Position numbers and translations under genes: made by a program
Notes under the pieces: generated by a model
Databases searched by the model: none
Told to the model about the DNA's origin: nothing
What the model saw: only the letters and a program-made list of their open reading frames with translations
Shown here: positions 1 to 11,829 of the stretch, in pieces
Numbering within the stretch: position 1 is the stretch's first letter
How the letters are laid out: each line of letters begins with the position of its first letter
Assembly: GCF_019649055.1 (NCBI RefSeq)
Contig: NW_026570258.1
Span: 248,001-312,000, forward strand
DNA from: Paramacrobiotus metropolitanus
Lineage: Eukaryota; Tardigrada; Eutardigrada; Parachela; Macrobiotidae
Length of the DNA stretch: 64,000 bases
Direction of reading: 5' to 3'

Positions 1-96
1 GTATTACGTCTGCCAACGCATAGCAGTTGACGCAGGCGAAAGGTTTTCGTCAGTTTTAAAAATCGCTATTCCGTACTCTTAATCATGCATTTTCAG

Positions 97-2228
97 GGGG
101 CGCTTATGCTGGTTTTCATTACGACGTTACCATTGCAAATTTCAAGCGAATGCCGGTACTGTTCTTGTATGGAGACACAAACTGCGGAAAATCGTTTGTT
201 GCCAGTATGGTGTTGGAAATGTTTGCGCAAGGCGCATCTCAACTGTGAGACTTTAAAAGTACTACCGTAGCGGCACTGAGAGACTTCATCACAACACAAA
301 ACCTTCCGGTTGTGATACACGATCCAGTCAGCCCAGAAATTGTGAAGGCAGCAATCGAAGACACCTACGAGAAGAAAGCGTTAGCGAATAACACAGAACG
401 GAAATATCCGCGGACTTCGGCAATTATTACGCTGAACTCTGATGCACTGGCAGACTTTCGCAACTTTGACGGGTGGGTTGTATCAGGTTTTACCTGTTTG
501 TTATACAGTTAGAAGAAACGAGACAACTCCACAGCATCCGAGGCATATCGCGCGGGAGTCTTGTGTCTTTCTCGGAGCAAATTGCGGAACGCAGTGCCTC
601 GTTACGGATTCAGGACAAGAGTTCGTTCAGCTTCCTGTCGCAGCATGCGGAGAAACTGTACGTATGCCGCGATACTGAGATTGCGGCAGTCGCGCGTTAC
701 AGTGACTCAATCTTCCCCGAAGTTATTGAAATGTTGACGAAATACGGCATGGGTCAGTCAAAGCAGCGAATTGGTTTCAACATATCCTTGATTTATGGAT
801 ACACTTGCACGGTAAGCGCTTACGGATTCCCCGACACACGCACACTAGCCCACACACGACTACCAATGACTTCGATCGTTTTCATTTCGGCCACCCTCAT
901 TTCGGCCAAAGCATTCGGCCGTCATTCACTTCGGCCGCAGCACACATCGCCGACGTCCACTTCGGCTTGTGTACTCTTCGGCCGTCATTCTACAAGCGTA
1001 AGATCTTAACCTTGATGCAAAATCTCGATACAAGTCAGATGTACTGAATAAGAACCGCGTCAACCTTCAAGACAAAAAATACACATTCCAAACCGAGCTT
1101 AACTGAACAAAGTGCCTAGTGAAAACCGCTTATGCATATTTCAGCATGTACAAGCACAGTGTTGTCCACTATAAAACTGCATGATCGCTCGAAAAAAGTG
1201 AGGATCGCGCAAAGTTGACATCGAAAACTAAGTAATTCCAAAAAACTTGAAATATACATGCAAAACAACAGATGAAAACGAAAGAAATTTACGAAAAAGT
1301 GAGCTCCGACCGGAGTGAGCGTTGCCCGAAGTGAATCTGTGCGGCCGAAGTGTAACGCGCGAAAATGATCTGAGACAACAACACGCACGGTCATAGTCTT
1401 GACCTGCAACTGTTTTGTCCCGTACCTTGCGAAAAATTAACAGGTTCATACATTTGCGTATACAAGCCTATCAGCCAAACAATTCCATATCTGCTAGACA
1501 TTACAAGCAATATGTTCATGTTCCTTGAACGGCTTTGTGTAGGTACTGGACATTGTGGATGTCGAAATGTGTGTAAACAGGGGAGCTCTCCGTGATTTTG
1601 TCCTAAAGTTTATGTGCAAAGTAGCGGCTACCTGGCAGACGCAACCGCAAGCGAAAGCCAAGCACGCACTTCCTCAGACACCACTGTCACCAAAGTCTAA
1701 GGAGCAGAAAACTTTGTCAGCTCCCAGTGACCTTAACATGATTATCGAAAGAGCAATCCAAAAAGCGGAACCAGTTACGGTAAGTATTTTCAAGGTATAG
1801 AATGCAGCCATGAAGAGTCTTATAACATGGGCAGAAGGTTTTCGGCCGACAAAGGGGTCGAGCCAATTTCCGTCAAGCATAACTTTTCTAAAAAATGCTG
1901 AAAACCAAGATTTACGTTTCCCTAGGTAAAAAGCAATGTCAAGGTTTATATGGGAAAGGCCAAAAGTGGGGATCAAGTTGCTTTCTTGGCGTTTAAACTT
2001 GAGGCCTTTGAAGCGGATTTGAAAAGCAAAGGAATGGATACCCGTTTCCTGGCCGGCTGTGTTCCTGCACTTCGTCTGATTTCCAACGCTGAAGTTTCCC
2101 ACGATGTACGTTTGGATGGACGTATTCTGAAGGCGTCAATTGTCCCCCTATCATACGTTTCGAAAAGGGTTACGGAGTTGCTGGGACAAATGGGTAGGGA
2201 AACTTTCAGCGTACCCTGTATGAGATAA
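97..2228 (+). pseudogene. Degenerate P-loop NTPase gene, 5' part outside the window
   Basis: Seen: exon 97-476 follows a TTTCAG acceptor. From about 150 it encodes a Walker A motif (YGDTNCGKS), later a hydrophobic VVIHDP stretch that could be Walker B, and SAIITLNSD, which resembles an SF3/AAA sensor motif with Asn. The frame carries a TGA at 246-248. Reading continues at 509-811 after either a very short intron (477-508) or a frameshift. It then continues through exons 1543-1779 and 1926-2228 with good splice sites (CG/GTAAGC at 811, CG/GTAAGT at 1779) and phase 0 throughout. The last exon ends at TGA/TAA-type stop near 2228. Inference: a helicase-like ATPase, possibly mobile-element derived, now damaged. 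The family is not identified. The long intron 812-1542 contains degenerate TTCGGCC repeats (about 885-995). Confidence 0.5.
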
Positions 2229-2930
2229 AAGTAGTTATCAATTATAATGTAAGATCTTATAAAAATGTGCTAAAACATGTAAAAGATCCAGCAAGCACAC
2301 ATAGGACCAACTAGATTTTACATGTAAGCCCTTATGCTTTCATTACTTGCCTTGCTTTTGACTGTATTTTTGAACAGAAGATTGCTGTACGGCGATTGCC
2401 GCCACCCGTATATAAAGAGGTGTGACGGAGAGATCAGTACGATAGGAATAATTACCGTAATAATCTATCCTACCGACCTACTCAACGACAGAGTATGAGC
2501 TAATAATCGCAATGTGGCATAGCTAAGTCTACGAATCTACGCGAAGCGAGAACTGCATCTCCGACGATAATTTAATTATAAACTCCGAACGCTGCCAATC
2601 TCATAATGAGAGAACTAACGACCAAAGTACTGCCAATCACTGACTTATATAGACACGGCGCATCCGTGTAGAAACAACCAAAAGTAAATCCTAACACAAA
2701 AGAGAAACGCCGAGAAAGTACAGCGAATAATAGAAAGTACGAGTAAAGCCGTCACTTTACGTACTCATCGCTACTGTACTCTATATCACGTCAGGTGTGA
2801 AAGGGTGAACTGGGTGGCAGTAGACAGTAGGCAATCATGGTGCCAAATCATTCATAAAAAGGCAGTGCGAATAGCTAAAACGTGGTGACAGTCACGGGGG
2901 AAGTCAAGACGTGAAAACCATAAAATTAGT
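2229..2930. other. Intergenic stretch
   Basis: AT-rich sequence with no coding exon that I can support. It holds the putative core promoter at 2409-2438 and would be the upstream region or 5' UTR of the PHD-finger gene starting at 2931. Confidence 0.4.
2409..2438 (+). promoter_or_regulatory. Candidate TATA box plus initiator
   Basis: TATATAAAG at 2409-2417 is followed about 25 bases later by TCAGT at 2434-2438, which matches the arthropod-type initiator. The spacing is right for a Pol II core promoter directing plus-strand transcription toward the PHD-finger gene. There is no independent support. Confidence 0.35.
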
Positions 2931-4990
2931 ATGCTTATCGAAACTGCACGGGCGGTTGAAACAATACAGTTCAGAAGGACACTTACTCAATATCTCCTTA
3001 TCTATGAGGGCACTGATGTAACAGGTGTTACAAAGACAGGAAAACTTGGTAAGTATAGTGTCTTATTTTGAACAGTTTGTCTTTGAATCTGTCTTTTATT
3101 GATCGGCCTCTTAAATCTTAGTCTGATTTTTGAGCGAACATCAATATTGGAAGCGCTACTAGCTATCTACACGCCGCCATACAAGTGCCGCCAGCTGAGT
3201 TTTTAAAATCTGCTGTAGGTCGTGAGCGTATGCTTGAAGTACATGTACACGTGTAGAAACGTACATAACTAACTCGCATGAAAGGACTGACAAAATAATT
3301 CGAAACAACCACTTTTTGGGAGCGCTTTATGAAAATGAGAATCGCAGAAAAGCAGTACAAAAAAGGAGTATCGAATGGTTGGAAAAAAAGAAAGTGCTGC
3401 TACTTGCATACATAAAAGTGAGCATCCTTTTGGAGTCTCGACAAATAACGTTAACCCCGCTCTGAGCTGGGCTTTTTAATGTGGCTCCTAATGTATTCGA
3501 ACGAGTTTTTGAACTGCCCGTGTGCAGGTAGCAGTCATCTCTTGCCTACTCATACAGATATCTCTCCAAAATTTGTTGCACTTGTGTTGTTTCCTTTCCC
3601 GCAGAACCGTCCTACCTAAAACTCAAAAAAGTGAAAACGAATCCGCAAATTTTTTTTATATTTTCCAAATCACAGTTTATAATGAATCGAGAAAGCAAGA
3701 AATAGAAAGAAATCCCAGTCTCAGATAATGTTATTATATGTAGTAATCTCTTAGCTTCTATAAGGAGTACATTGCAAAGTGATGCTGTCATGTAAATATG
3801 AAGTCATCCTTCAAAACAGTCTCATTTTTGACACTAAGGTATCTCGGGCACGGCCACTACCGGTCCAGACCAGTCAGACCCTACGAACGAAAAGCCTCCG
3901 GCCTCTGCTACTAATCAGCAGAGCAATCTTGTTGTGTCCAATTCAACCAGCGCCAATCCCGGAGGCATGACTGAGTTGAGTATCGGCACCAACATCGCGC
4001 CGCCGATTTCCGTTTCAGCCGACAACACCGGTGTGACGGAGCAGTGTTCAGCTGGTGGGCGTGTCCCACCGGGCGAACGGATTGCATCGCCGGAAACTAC
4101 AAAGGACAGCAGCATTTGTCGTCTCAGTAAGGAGCCGAAATCTTTGGAGGACGAGTCTTCTGATGAAGGTGACAAACTACTTCCCAATAATTGGCTGCAA
4201 CCGAAATTCATTTTTTTCCATAAATTTTTTTCGCTTTACGCAAATCACCGTAGTGGACAGTAACGGAATTTTATGCGCTGCGCTGAATTTGAAAACATTA
4301 TTACTTATCGTTTCAGAGATTGCTGAACCGGAAGGCAAAGCGAAAAAGCGCAAGCTTGCCAATAAAGGTATATTGTCAGCCTATTAAAATTCGTATGCTT
4401 TTCATAAGAGATGCATCTGCGCTTGCTGTTCAGTGTGAAAAAGGATAGACTCTCGGTAATAATGCTGAACGATAAAAATGCGTGTTGTACAAGGTTGAAA
4501 AAAACCCATAAACGTTGACCGAAATTAAATTTGCGGGTTAGCGGGGTGCTTTATCGTAATAGTACTGTAATACCGCCTGCAAAATGCTGTGCGTTAATTT
4601 GGACAGGTGATCATCACGCATACGGCGGTCTCCCGCATTTAATGTGTGTAATGGTGAATTCTAACTCAAATGGGATCGTGGTTTTTTTCATTCGTAGGAT
4701 CTGCCCCAGAAACACGAGCCAGTAAATACAAAGTTCAAATCGTTTCAAACGATGATGCCGCAAAGGTCAGCAAATCAGTCTCAATACATTTTTATTGCAT
4801 GTCATTCGCTGCCAGTATTGTAGGTGAATTGTTTGTTTAGTGCGCTAAGTGTGGGCTTGCGCTGGAAATGAAGGACCCAGGGATCGCATGCACGGCTTGC
4901 AAACTTGTGTTTCATTTGAAGTGCGGAAACGTAAGGGGCAGGTTGACAGACGCAAAGGAGAGAGCGTTTAAGTGTCAGTCCTGCAAATAG
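2931..4990 (+). CDS. PHD-finger-like nuclear protein, five exons
   Basis: Exons 2931-3048, 3839-4168, 4317-4367, 4698-4765 and 4841-4990 join in frame (phases 1,1,1,0) to give 238 residues. Every junction has AG/GT sites. The N-terminal ~40 residues are followed by a ~110-residue Ser/Thr/Pro-rich low-complexity region ending in an acidic stretch. Next comes a basic KAKKRK nuclear localisation signal, then a C-terminal zinc-binding module. Its ligands are spaced CxxC, CxxC, HxxC, CxxC (CAKCG, CTACK, HLKC, CQSC), the pattern of a PHD finger, though the loops are short. PHD fingers usually read histone tails. Some transposons also encode them, and the P-loop gene just upstream makes that origin possible. 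The ATG at 2931 was chosen because the exon phase fits; an earlier exon cannot be excluded. Confidence 0.6.
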
Positions 4991-6529
4991 GACTACTGTT
5001 TGTTTGAAAGTAACGAATCATTCGGACCAATGTGCATAATTTTAAAGATAACTGCAGCGGTTTTTTAAGGAAAAAATGTACGTTTTATTTAGCTTACGAC
5101 TTTAGTTTTTTTTAGTCAGCCGTTTCTGTGCATTGTAGCTACCAGTTGCACTTTGACGTTTGTAAGCGGGCTATGAGCCTGATTTTTTCTTGTATGTCTT
5201 TGGTAAGCGGGCTATGAGCCTGATTTTCTCTTGTACAGACATCAAATTTTGATCAGCTGTCTGCGAGAAAACCTGCAAAACCATAAAGATTGTGAAGTAT
5301 GCGCGGTGTGCACTTTGTTAATACGACTGCTCGCTACGGAGCCAACCAGAGAACTGATCGCTAAACAATATGTCAACAACAGACAACAGGTAGACCGTTG
5401 CTACGGCACATCACGACAACAATTCACGCGATACTCTGCACTCGTACGTCACTGTACCAGTACGTACAATTATACACTACAAAAACTGTAAATACTCTGT
5501 ATTTCCGCTTTCTGTAAGAATTGAGGACACGTGCAAAATTTTAGTCCAGCCCAGGAGCATAGTCTGTACATATAATTTGCATTGTCTGTTTAACAGTTGT
5601 TCACAGACAGTTAGACAGTACCGTAGAAAAGGAGTTGATGTGGATAACTTCCACAGTAAACTTCGACAACATTTAGATTAATATTGGTTAACCGTCGTTG
5701 CTGAGTCCTCCGCTGTCCCTTTTTCGATGTGCAGAGGATAACATGTTAACCGCGAAGAAGTTACTGCATCATAACTATGTGCGGAATGGAGCGGTTACGA
5801 GAGTGCCACCCAGGTAAAGCTGCTAAGGCAGGTGTCGAATACAAGAGAGAAATCTGCCGCAGGACAGTAATAAGGAAATGCGAATTGAATCTGCATAAAG
5901 TAAACCGGCAGTGTGACCTAGACCTACTAAGGCATGGTACCTATACAGTAAATGAGATCCAGGTTAGGATAAAGGTGGATTGTCACAGTACACCTAAGGC
6001 ACTTTCCGATGCTACCTGGTACATCGTAAGGTATTAGATTAATGGGACCTTAATTATCAGACTGGTTGCAACACCAGAAATGACATCGAGCACGCATCCA
6101 GATGGCCAATCCGCTGCGGAAACTTTTACAATGAACCGTGAGATATATGCAGAACAGTTTACAGTGCCGTGCTTTATGTGTTTGCATCACGCACTGTGGA
6201 GCAACCGCTACAGATACAATACACAGAATGCAATTCCCTACCACCCACTACTAAATTCCCCATGAAATTTTCTTTGACCCGTTTAATGCGAAAATGTTGA
6301 GAAACGAATTTTTTACATTTTGTTTGCAACCTGACACCACAATCTTTTAACCGAACGCAACGGAAAAAACGAAACCGATGAGTACCGTTGTTTCTTGATT
6401 AATCTAAGCTGAAGGTTGGAGTGCGCAAGCGCGATACAGGGAAAGTGTTGAGTGCCTAATCAAACCCTTAGGGTCTAGGATTCTGTTAGGGTCCATTGGG
6501 AATCTGGATACACACCATGTTCAGTTATG
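4991..6529. other. Gene-poor stretch with a short tandem duplication
   Basis: I see no convincing coding exon. An 86-codon ORF at 5777-6037 lacks recognisable motifs and flanking splice logic. A 33-base unit starting GTAAGCGGGCTATGAGCC is duplicated at 5162-5194 and 5203-5235, with one mismatch. Confidence 0.4.
5162..5235 (+). repeat. Two-copy 41-base tandem duplication
   Basis: Two near-identical 33-base blocks (5162-5194, 5203-5235) are offset by 41 bases. The spacer is not conserved. Confidence 0.8.
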
Positions 6530-9500
6530 AGGCGCGTTGCGGCTGTTGCGGCGTTGCAGCAGACCAGTGCAGCATACGGGATAACACGGTTGCGGCCCGT
6601 TGCTGCATGTTGCGGCAGCAGCCCAGTGCAGCATACGGGCTAGCACGGTTGCGGCCCGTTGCTGCACGTTGCGGCTTTTAAGCCGTGTTGCGGCTGTTGC
6701 GGCGTTGCAGCAGCCAAGTGCAGCATACGGGTTAGCACTGATGCGGCCCGTTGCTGCACGCTGCGGCTTATAAGCCGTGTTGCGGCTGTTGCGGCGTTGC
6801 AGCAGCCAAGTGCAGCATACGGGTTAGCACTGATGCGGCCCGTTGCTGCACGCTGCGGCTTATAAGCCGTGTTGCGGCTGTTGCGGCGTTGCAGCAATAA
6901 GTGCAGCATACGGGTTAGCACTGATGCGGCCCGTTGCTGCACGTTGCAACACAAGCCGTGTTGCGGCTATTGCGGCGTTGCAGCAAATTACAGCGGGTTA
7001 GCACTGATGCGGCCCGTTGCTGCACGCTGCGGCTTTTAAGCCGTGTTGCGGCTGTTGCGGCGTTGCAGCAGCCCAGTGCAGCATACGGGCTAGCACGGTT
7101 GCGGCCCGTTGCTGCACGTTGCGGCTTTTAAGCCGTGTTGCGGCTGTTGCGGCGTTGCAGCAGACCAGTGCAGCATACGGGATAACACGGTTGCGGCCCG
7201 TTGCTGCACGTTGCGGCTTATAAGCCGTGTTGCGGCTGTTGCGGCGTTGCAGCAGCCAAGTGCAGCATACGGGTTAGCACTGATGCGGCCCGTTGCTGCA
7301 CGTTGCGGCTTATAAGCCGTGTTGCGGCTGTTGCGGCGTTGCAGCAGCCAAGTGCAGCATACGGGTTAGCACTGATGCGGCCCGTTGCTGCACGCTGCGG
7401 CTTATAAGCCGTGTTGCGGCTGTTGCGGCGTTGCAGCAGCCCAGTGCAGCATACGGGCTAGCACGGTTGCGGCCCGTTGCTGCACGTTGCGGCTTATAAG
7501 CCGTGTTGCGGCTGTTGCGGCGTTGCAGCAGACCAGTGCAGCATACGGGATAACACGGTTGCGGCCCGTTGCTGCACGTTGCGGCTTATAAGCCGTGTTG
7601 CGGCTGTTGCGGCATTGCAGCAGCCCAGTGCAGCATACGGGCTAGCACGGTTGCGGCCCGTTGCTGCTCGTTGCGGCTTTTAAGCCGTGTTGCGGCTGTT
7701 GCGGCGTTGCAGCAGACCAGTGCAGCATACGGGCTAGCACGGTTGCGGCCCGTTGCTGCACGTTGCGGCTTATAAGCCGTGTTGCGGCTGTTGCGGCGTT
7801 GCCGTAGCCCAGTGCAGCATACGGGCTAGCACGGTTGCGGCCCGTTGCTGCACGTTGCGGCTTATAAGCCGTGTTGCGGCTGTTGCGGCGTTGCAGCAGA
7901 CCAGTGCAGCATACGGGCTAGCACGGTTGCGGCCCGTTGCTGCACGTTGCGGCTTATAAGCCGTGTTGCGGCTGTTGCGGCGTTGCAGCCCAGTGCAGCA
8001 TACGGGCTAGCACTGATGCGGCCCGTTGCTGCACGTTGCGGCTTATAAGCCGTGTTGCGGCTGTTGCGGCGTTGCAGCAGACCAGTGCAGCATACGGGCT
8101 AGCACGGTTGCGGCCCGTTGCTGCACGTTGCGGCTTATAAGCCGTGTTGCGGCTGTTGCGGCGTTGCAGCAGCCCAGTGCAGCATACGGGCTAGCACTGA
8201 TGCGGCCCGTTGCTGCACGTTGCGGCTTATAAGCCGTGTTGCGGCTGTTGCGGCGTTGCAGCAGACCAGTGCAGCATACGGGCTAGCACTGATGCGGCCC
8301 GTTGCTGCACGCTGCGGCTTATAAGCCGTGTTGCGGCTGTTGCGGCGTTGCAGCAGACCAGTGCAGCATACGGGCTAGCACTGATGCGGCCCGTTGCTGC
8401 ACGTTGCGGCTTATAAGCCGTGTTGCGGCTATTGCGGCGTTGCAGCAGACCAGTGCAGCATACGGGCTAGCACTGATGCGGCCCGTTGCTGCACGCTGCG
8501 GCTTATAAGCCGTGTTGCGGCTGTTGCGGCGTTGCAGCAGACCAGTGCAGCATACGGGCTAGCACTGATGCGGCCCGTTGCTGCACGTTGCGGCTTATAA
8601 GCCGTGTTGCGGCTGTTGCGGCGTTGCAGCAGACCAGTGCAGCATACGGGCTAGCACTGATGCGGCCCGTTGCTGCACGCTGCGGCTTATAAGCCGTGTT
8701 GCGGCTGTTGCGGCGTTGCAGCAGACCAGTGCAGCATACGGGCTAGCACTGATGCGGCCCGTTGCTGCACGTTGCGGCTTATAAGCCGTGTTGCGGCTGT
8801 TGCGGCGTTGCAGCAGACCAGTGCAGCATACGGGCTAGCACTGATGCGGCCCGTTGCTGCACGCTGCGGCTTATAAGCCGTGTTGCGGCTGTTGCGGCGT
8901 TGCAGCAGACCAGTGCAGCATACGGGCTAGCACTGATGCGGCCCGTTGCTGCACGTTGCGGCTTATAAGCCGTGTTGCGGCTGTTGCGGCGTTGCAGCAG
9001 ACCAGTGCAGCATACGGGCTAGCACTGATGCGGCCCGTTGCTGCACGTTGCGGCTTATAAGCCGTGTTGCGGCTGTTGCGGCGTTGCAGCAGACCAGTGC
9101 AGCATACGGGCTAGCACTGATGCGGCCCGTTGCTGCACGTTGCGGCTTATAAGCCGTGTTGCGGCTGTTGCGGCGTTGCAGCAGACCAGTGCAGCATACG
9201 GGCTAGCACTGATGCGGCCCGTTGCTGCACGTTGCGGCTTATAAGCCGTGTTGCGGCTGTTGCGGCGTTGCAGCAGACCAGTGCAGCATACGGGCTAGCA
9301 CTGATGCGGCCCGTTGCTGCACGCTGCGGCTTATAAGCCGTGTTGCGGCTGTTGCGGCGTTGCAGCAGACCAGTGCAGCATACGGGCTAGCACTGATGCG
9401 GCCCGTTGCTGCACGTTGCGGCTTATAAGCCGTGTTGCGGCTGTTGCGGCGTTGCAGCAGACCAGTGCAGCATACGGGCTAGCACTGATGCGGCCCGTTG

Positions 9501-10165
9501 CTGCACGGTGCGGCTTATAAGCCGTGTTGCGGCTGTTGCGGCGTTGCAGCAGACCAGTGCAGCATACGGGCTAGCACTGATGCGGCCCGTTGCTGCACGT
9601 TGCGGCTTATAAGCCGTGTTGCGGCTGTTGCGGCGTTGCAGCAGACCAGTGCAGCATACGGGCTAGCACTGATGCGGCCCGTTGCTGCACGTTGCGGCTT
9701 ATAAGCCGTGTTGCGGCTGTTGCGGCGTTGCAGCAGACCAGTGCAGCATACGGGCTAGCACTGATGCGGCCCGTTGCTGCACGCTGCGGCTTATAAGCCG
9801 TGTTGCGGCTGTTGCGGCGTTGCAGCAGACCAGTGCAGCATACGGGCTAGCACTGATGCGGCCCGTTGCTGCACGTTGCGGCTTATAAGCCGTGTTGCGG
9901 CTGTTGCGGCGTTGCAGCAGACCAGTGCAGCATACGGGCTAGCACGGTTGCGGCCCGTTGCTGCACGTTGCGGCTTATAAGCCGTGTTGCGGCTGTTGCG
10001 GCGTTGCAGCAGCCCAGTGCAGCATACGGGCTAGCACTGATGCGGCCCGTTGCTGCACGCTGCGGCTTATAAGCCGTGTTGCGGCTGTTGCGGCGTTGCA
10101 ACAACCCAGTGCAGCATGCGTGGTCAGCACTGTTGCGGCCCGTTGCTGCACGTTGCGGCGTTTGC
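6530..10165. repeat. 92-bp satellite array, about 39 copies
   Basis: A 92-base unit repeats head to tail for about 3.6 kb. Each unit contains the perfect palindrome GGCTTATAAGCC and GC-rich near-repeats of GTTGCGGC. The first few units (to about 7020) and the last two are more divergent, and occasional units have small deletions (around 6895-6990 and 7987). From about 8200 to 8950 alternate units carry CACGTTGCGG and CACGCTGCGG, a two-unit (184 bp) higher-order period. The 68-codon ORFs in each unit end at the TTATAA palindrome and are a by-product of the repeat, not genes. The function is unknown; satellite is the simplest label. Confidence 0.95.
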
Positions 10166-10387
10166 AGATGCTGTTTCGGGCGCTACAAAGAGTAGCACTG
10201 CCGTCTTGTTGCGGCGGATAATGTTGTCGGAACCGCAACGCGCTGCGCAACATGATCTTGGTACGGATTGAGCCAGTCCTAACGTTACCCATTGTTACAG
10301 CGCTTAAACGTGATCACTTAACTGATTATGATTTAGGTTGCTGTTGCATTCCCTCCCGGTCTCCTACAGATTCGATGCACATTTTCG

Positions 10388-11737
10388 TGAACACTGCTAT
10401 TAGTTAAATAGAAAAAGACCGGATCCAAAATCGGTGGAAGGCTATAAAGGATCGCCTGCACTTGATAAAGCACTGTACCCAACTGGACTGTGAGAAAACT
10501 GCCTTAAATTATCAAGTACCATATACTGGGCTGCCAACATACCAAGGTGCTGCCCGTGTACAATGTGAGCAGCACGAAAGGCCGATAATGAGTTTCTCGT
10601 TGCATGCCGGGGCGTTGTACGGTTTGATTGTCAACGACGTTAATCCGTCCGCCTGCATTCCGACGAGACATCATCTTCCAAAGTAGCAACGGATGCACTA
10701 CCGGGATTGCGACAACTGGTATGTCATAAATCCAAATATTTGTAACCTGGGTGAGAGAAAATTGCCGAGCAGAATTGAGCCGGCATCCTTTTTCCAGAGG
10801 TGTACGGTAGTAAAAGTCATCCAGGACCACCTCCAGCAACATCCTTACAGGGATATACAGAACCACGCCGCAGCAAAGAAGGAAGGCGGTGAAACCACTA
10901 TGCCGGACGCGGTATGAGATCGGCGCGAAGAGTGCCCAGGCGCGGTTCAGCATGATGAGTAAATGATAATGGTATACCATAGGGACGAGGACGTAGAAGG
11001 CGTACAAGCGAATTATGCATCTTGGCTTGCTCACCCAAGCTGACCCGAAGGCGTCAACGACGAGGATTAGTATACTGTAGCCGATAAACGAACTTGCACC
11101 ACAGAGTCTGGTTTACGGGAAAATGCAATTGCAATATACACACTTTGCTCGTTGCGAAAATATTTGGCGTTTTGTTTTTAATATCGAGCCATTTTCCTTG
11201 GCGTTGTTTTAGAAGTACCCAAATTTTTATTTTACGTATTGGCAACACAATTAAAAGAAGCGACAAATTCAGAGCTCTGAAATTGTTTTATTTTCAAGTG
11301 TAAACCCACGACTGTTGTTGTTTTGGGCTGCCCCTGGCAGGGGCAGCGGTTTCACAGTTCAGCTGGTAAAATTTTAAAATCAACGTGTGCGCTGCCTGGT
11401 GGGGGGAGGCGTCGTGCTAAATACCCGGCAGGGTGCAGGCAGCGGCCGGATCTGAAAGTGGTGCAAGTTCGTCTAGCGGCTACAGTATAGTTCAGGCCCA
11501 TAGCTGCAACATTGCAGCACATTAAAGCAATTACGTAGACGTTGAACGGCGTCCGCATTGGCTTGTTGATCAACGTCAAGACTAGCGCCAGAGAATTAAA
11601 GGTCACGACCAGATTTCTGTGCTAGGGAGTCTGGCTGACACAGTTCGTCTGAAGAACGGACTGTGCTCAGGTTGAAAAGATCGTGTGATATTGTTATCGA
11701 TCGACAAGTTTTGGACACTTGGCGCGCTGAAATTCAT
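10388..11737 (-). pseudogene. Rhodopsin-like GPCR pseudogene
   Basis: Read on the minus strand, an N-terminus with several NxS/T sites starts at ATG 11737. TM1 and the start of TM2 lie at about 11600-11475 (TPFNVYV between them). The rest of TM2 and ECL1 with the conserved Trp and Cys (GSAWVSKPRC) lie near 11065-11020. TM3 ends in NRAWALFAPISYR, equivalent to DRY. TM4, TM5 and TM6 follow to 10507. A TAA at 10504-10506 interrupts ECL3, and the same frame continues into TM7 with DPVFFYL in place of NPxxY. A frameshift or stop also separates the N-terminus from TM1 (near 11605). The TM2 halves join only through an intron (about 11085-11470) whose phase I could not reconcile. Invertebrates have large families of such orphan receptors; the ligand is unknown. 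Confidence 0.65.
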
Positions 11738-11829
11738 TGTAAGGGGTAAGAGCAAAAAAGTAAAAAACAGGCCGTCAAGGGAGAGTTTGGCGGTGGCTTT
11801 AGAGTGTACAATCAGAACTTGCAGCAATC

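Noticed and set aside
2229-2800. Solo LTR suggested by the TATA box and AT-rich flanks
   Set aside because: No matching second LTR, primer-binding site or target duplication was found.
6530-10165. CRISPR-like regular repeats
   Set aside because: There are no unique spacers. The whole unit is repeated, and the genome is eukaryotic.
6659-10221. Overlapping 68-codon ORFs encoding Cys/Ala-rich peptides
   Set aside because: They recur every 92 bases and stop at the TTATAA palindrome, so they are by-products of the satellite.
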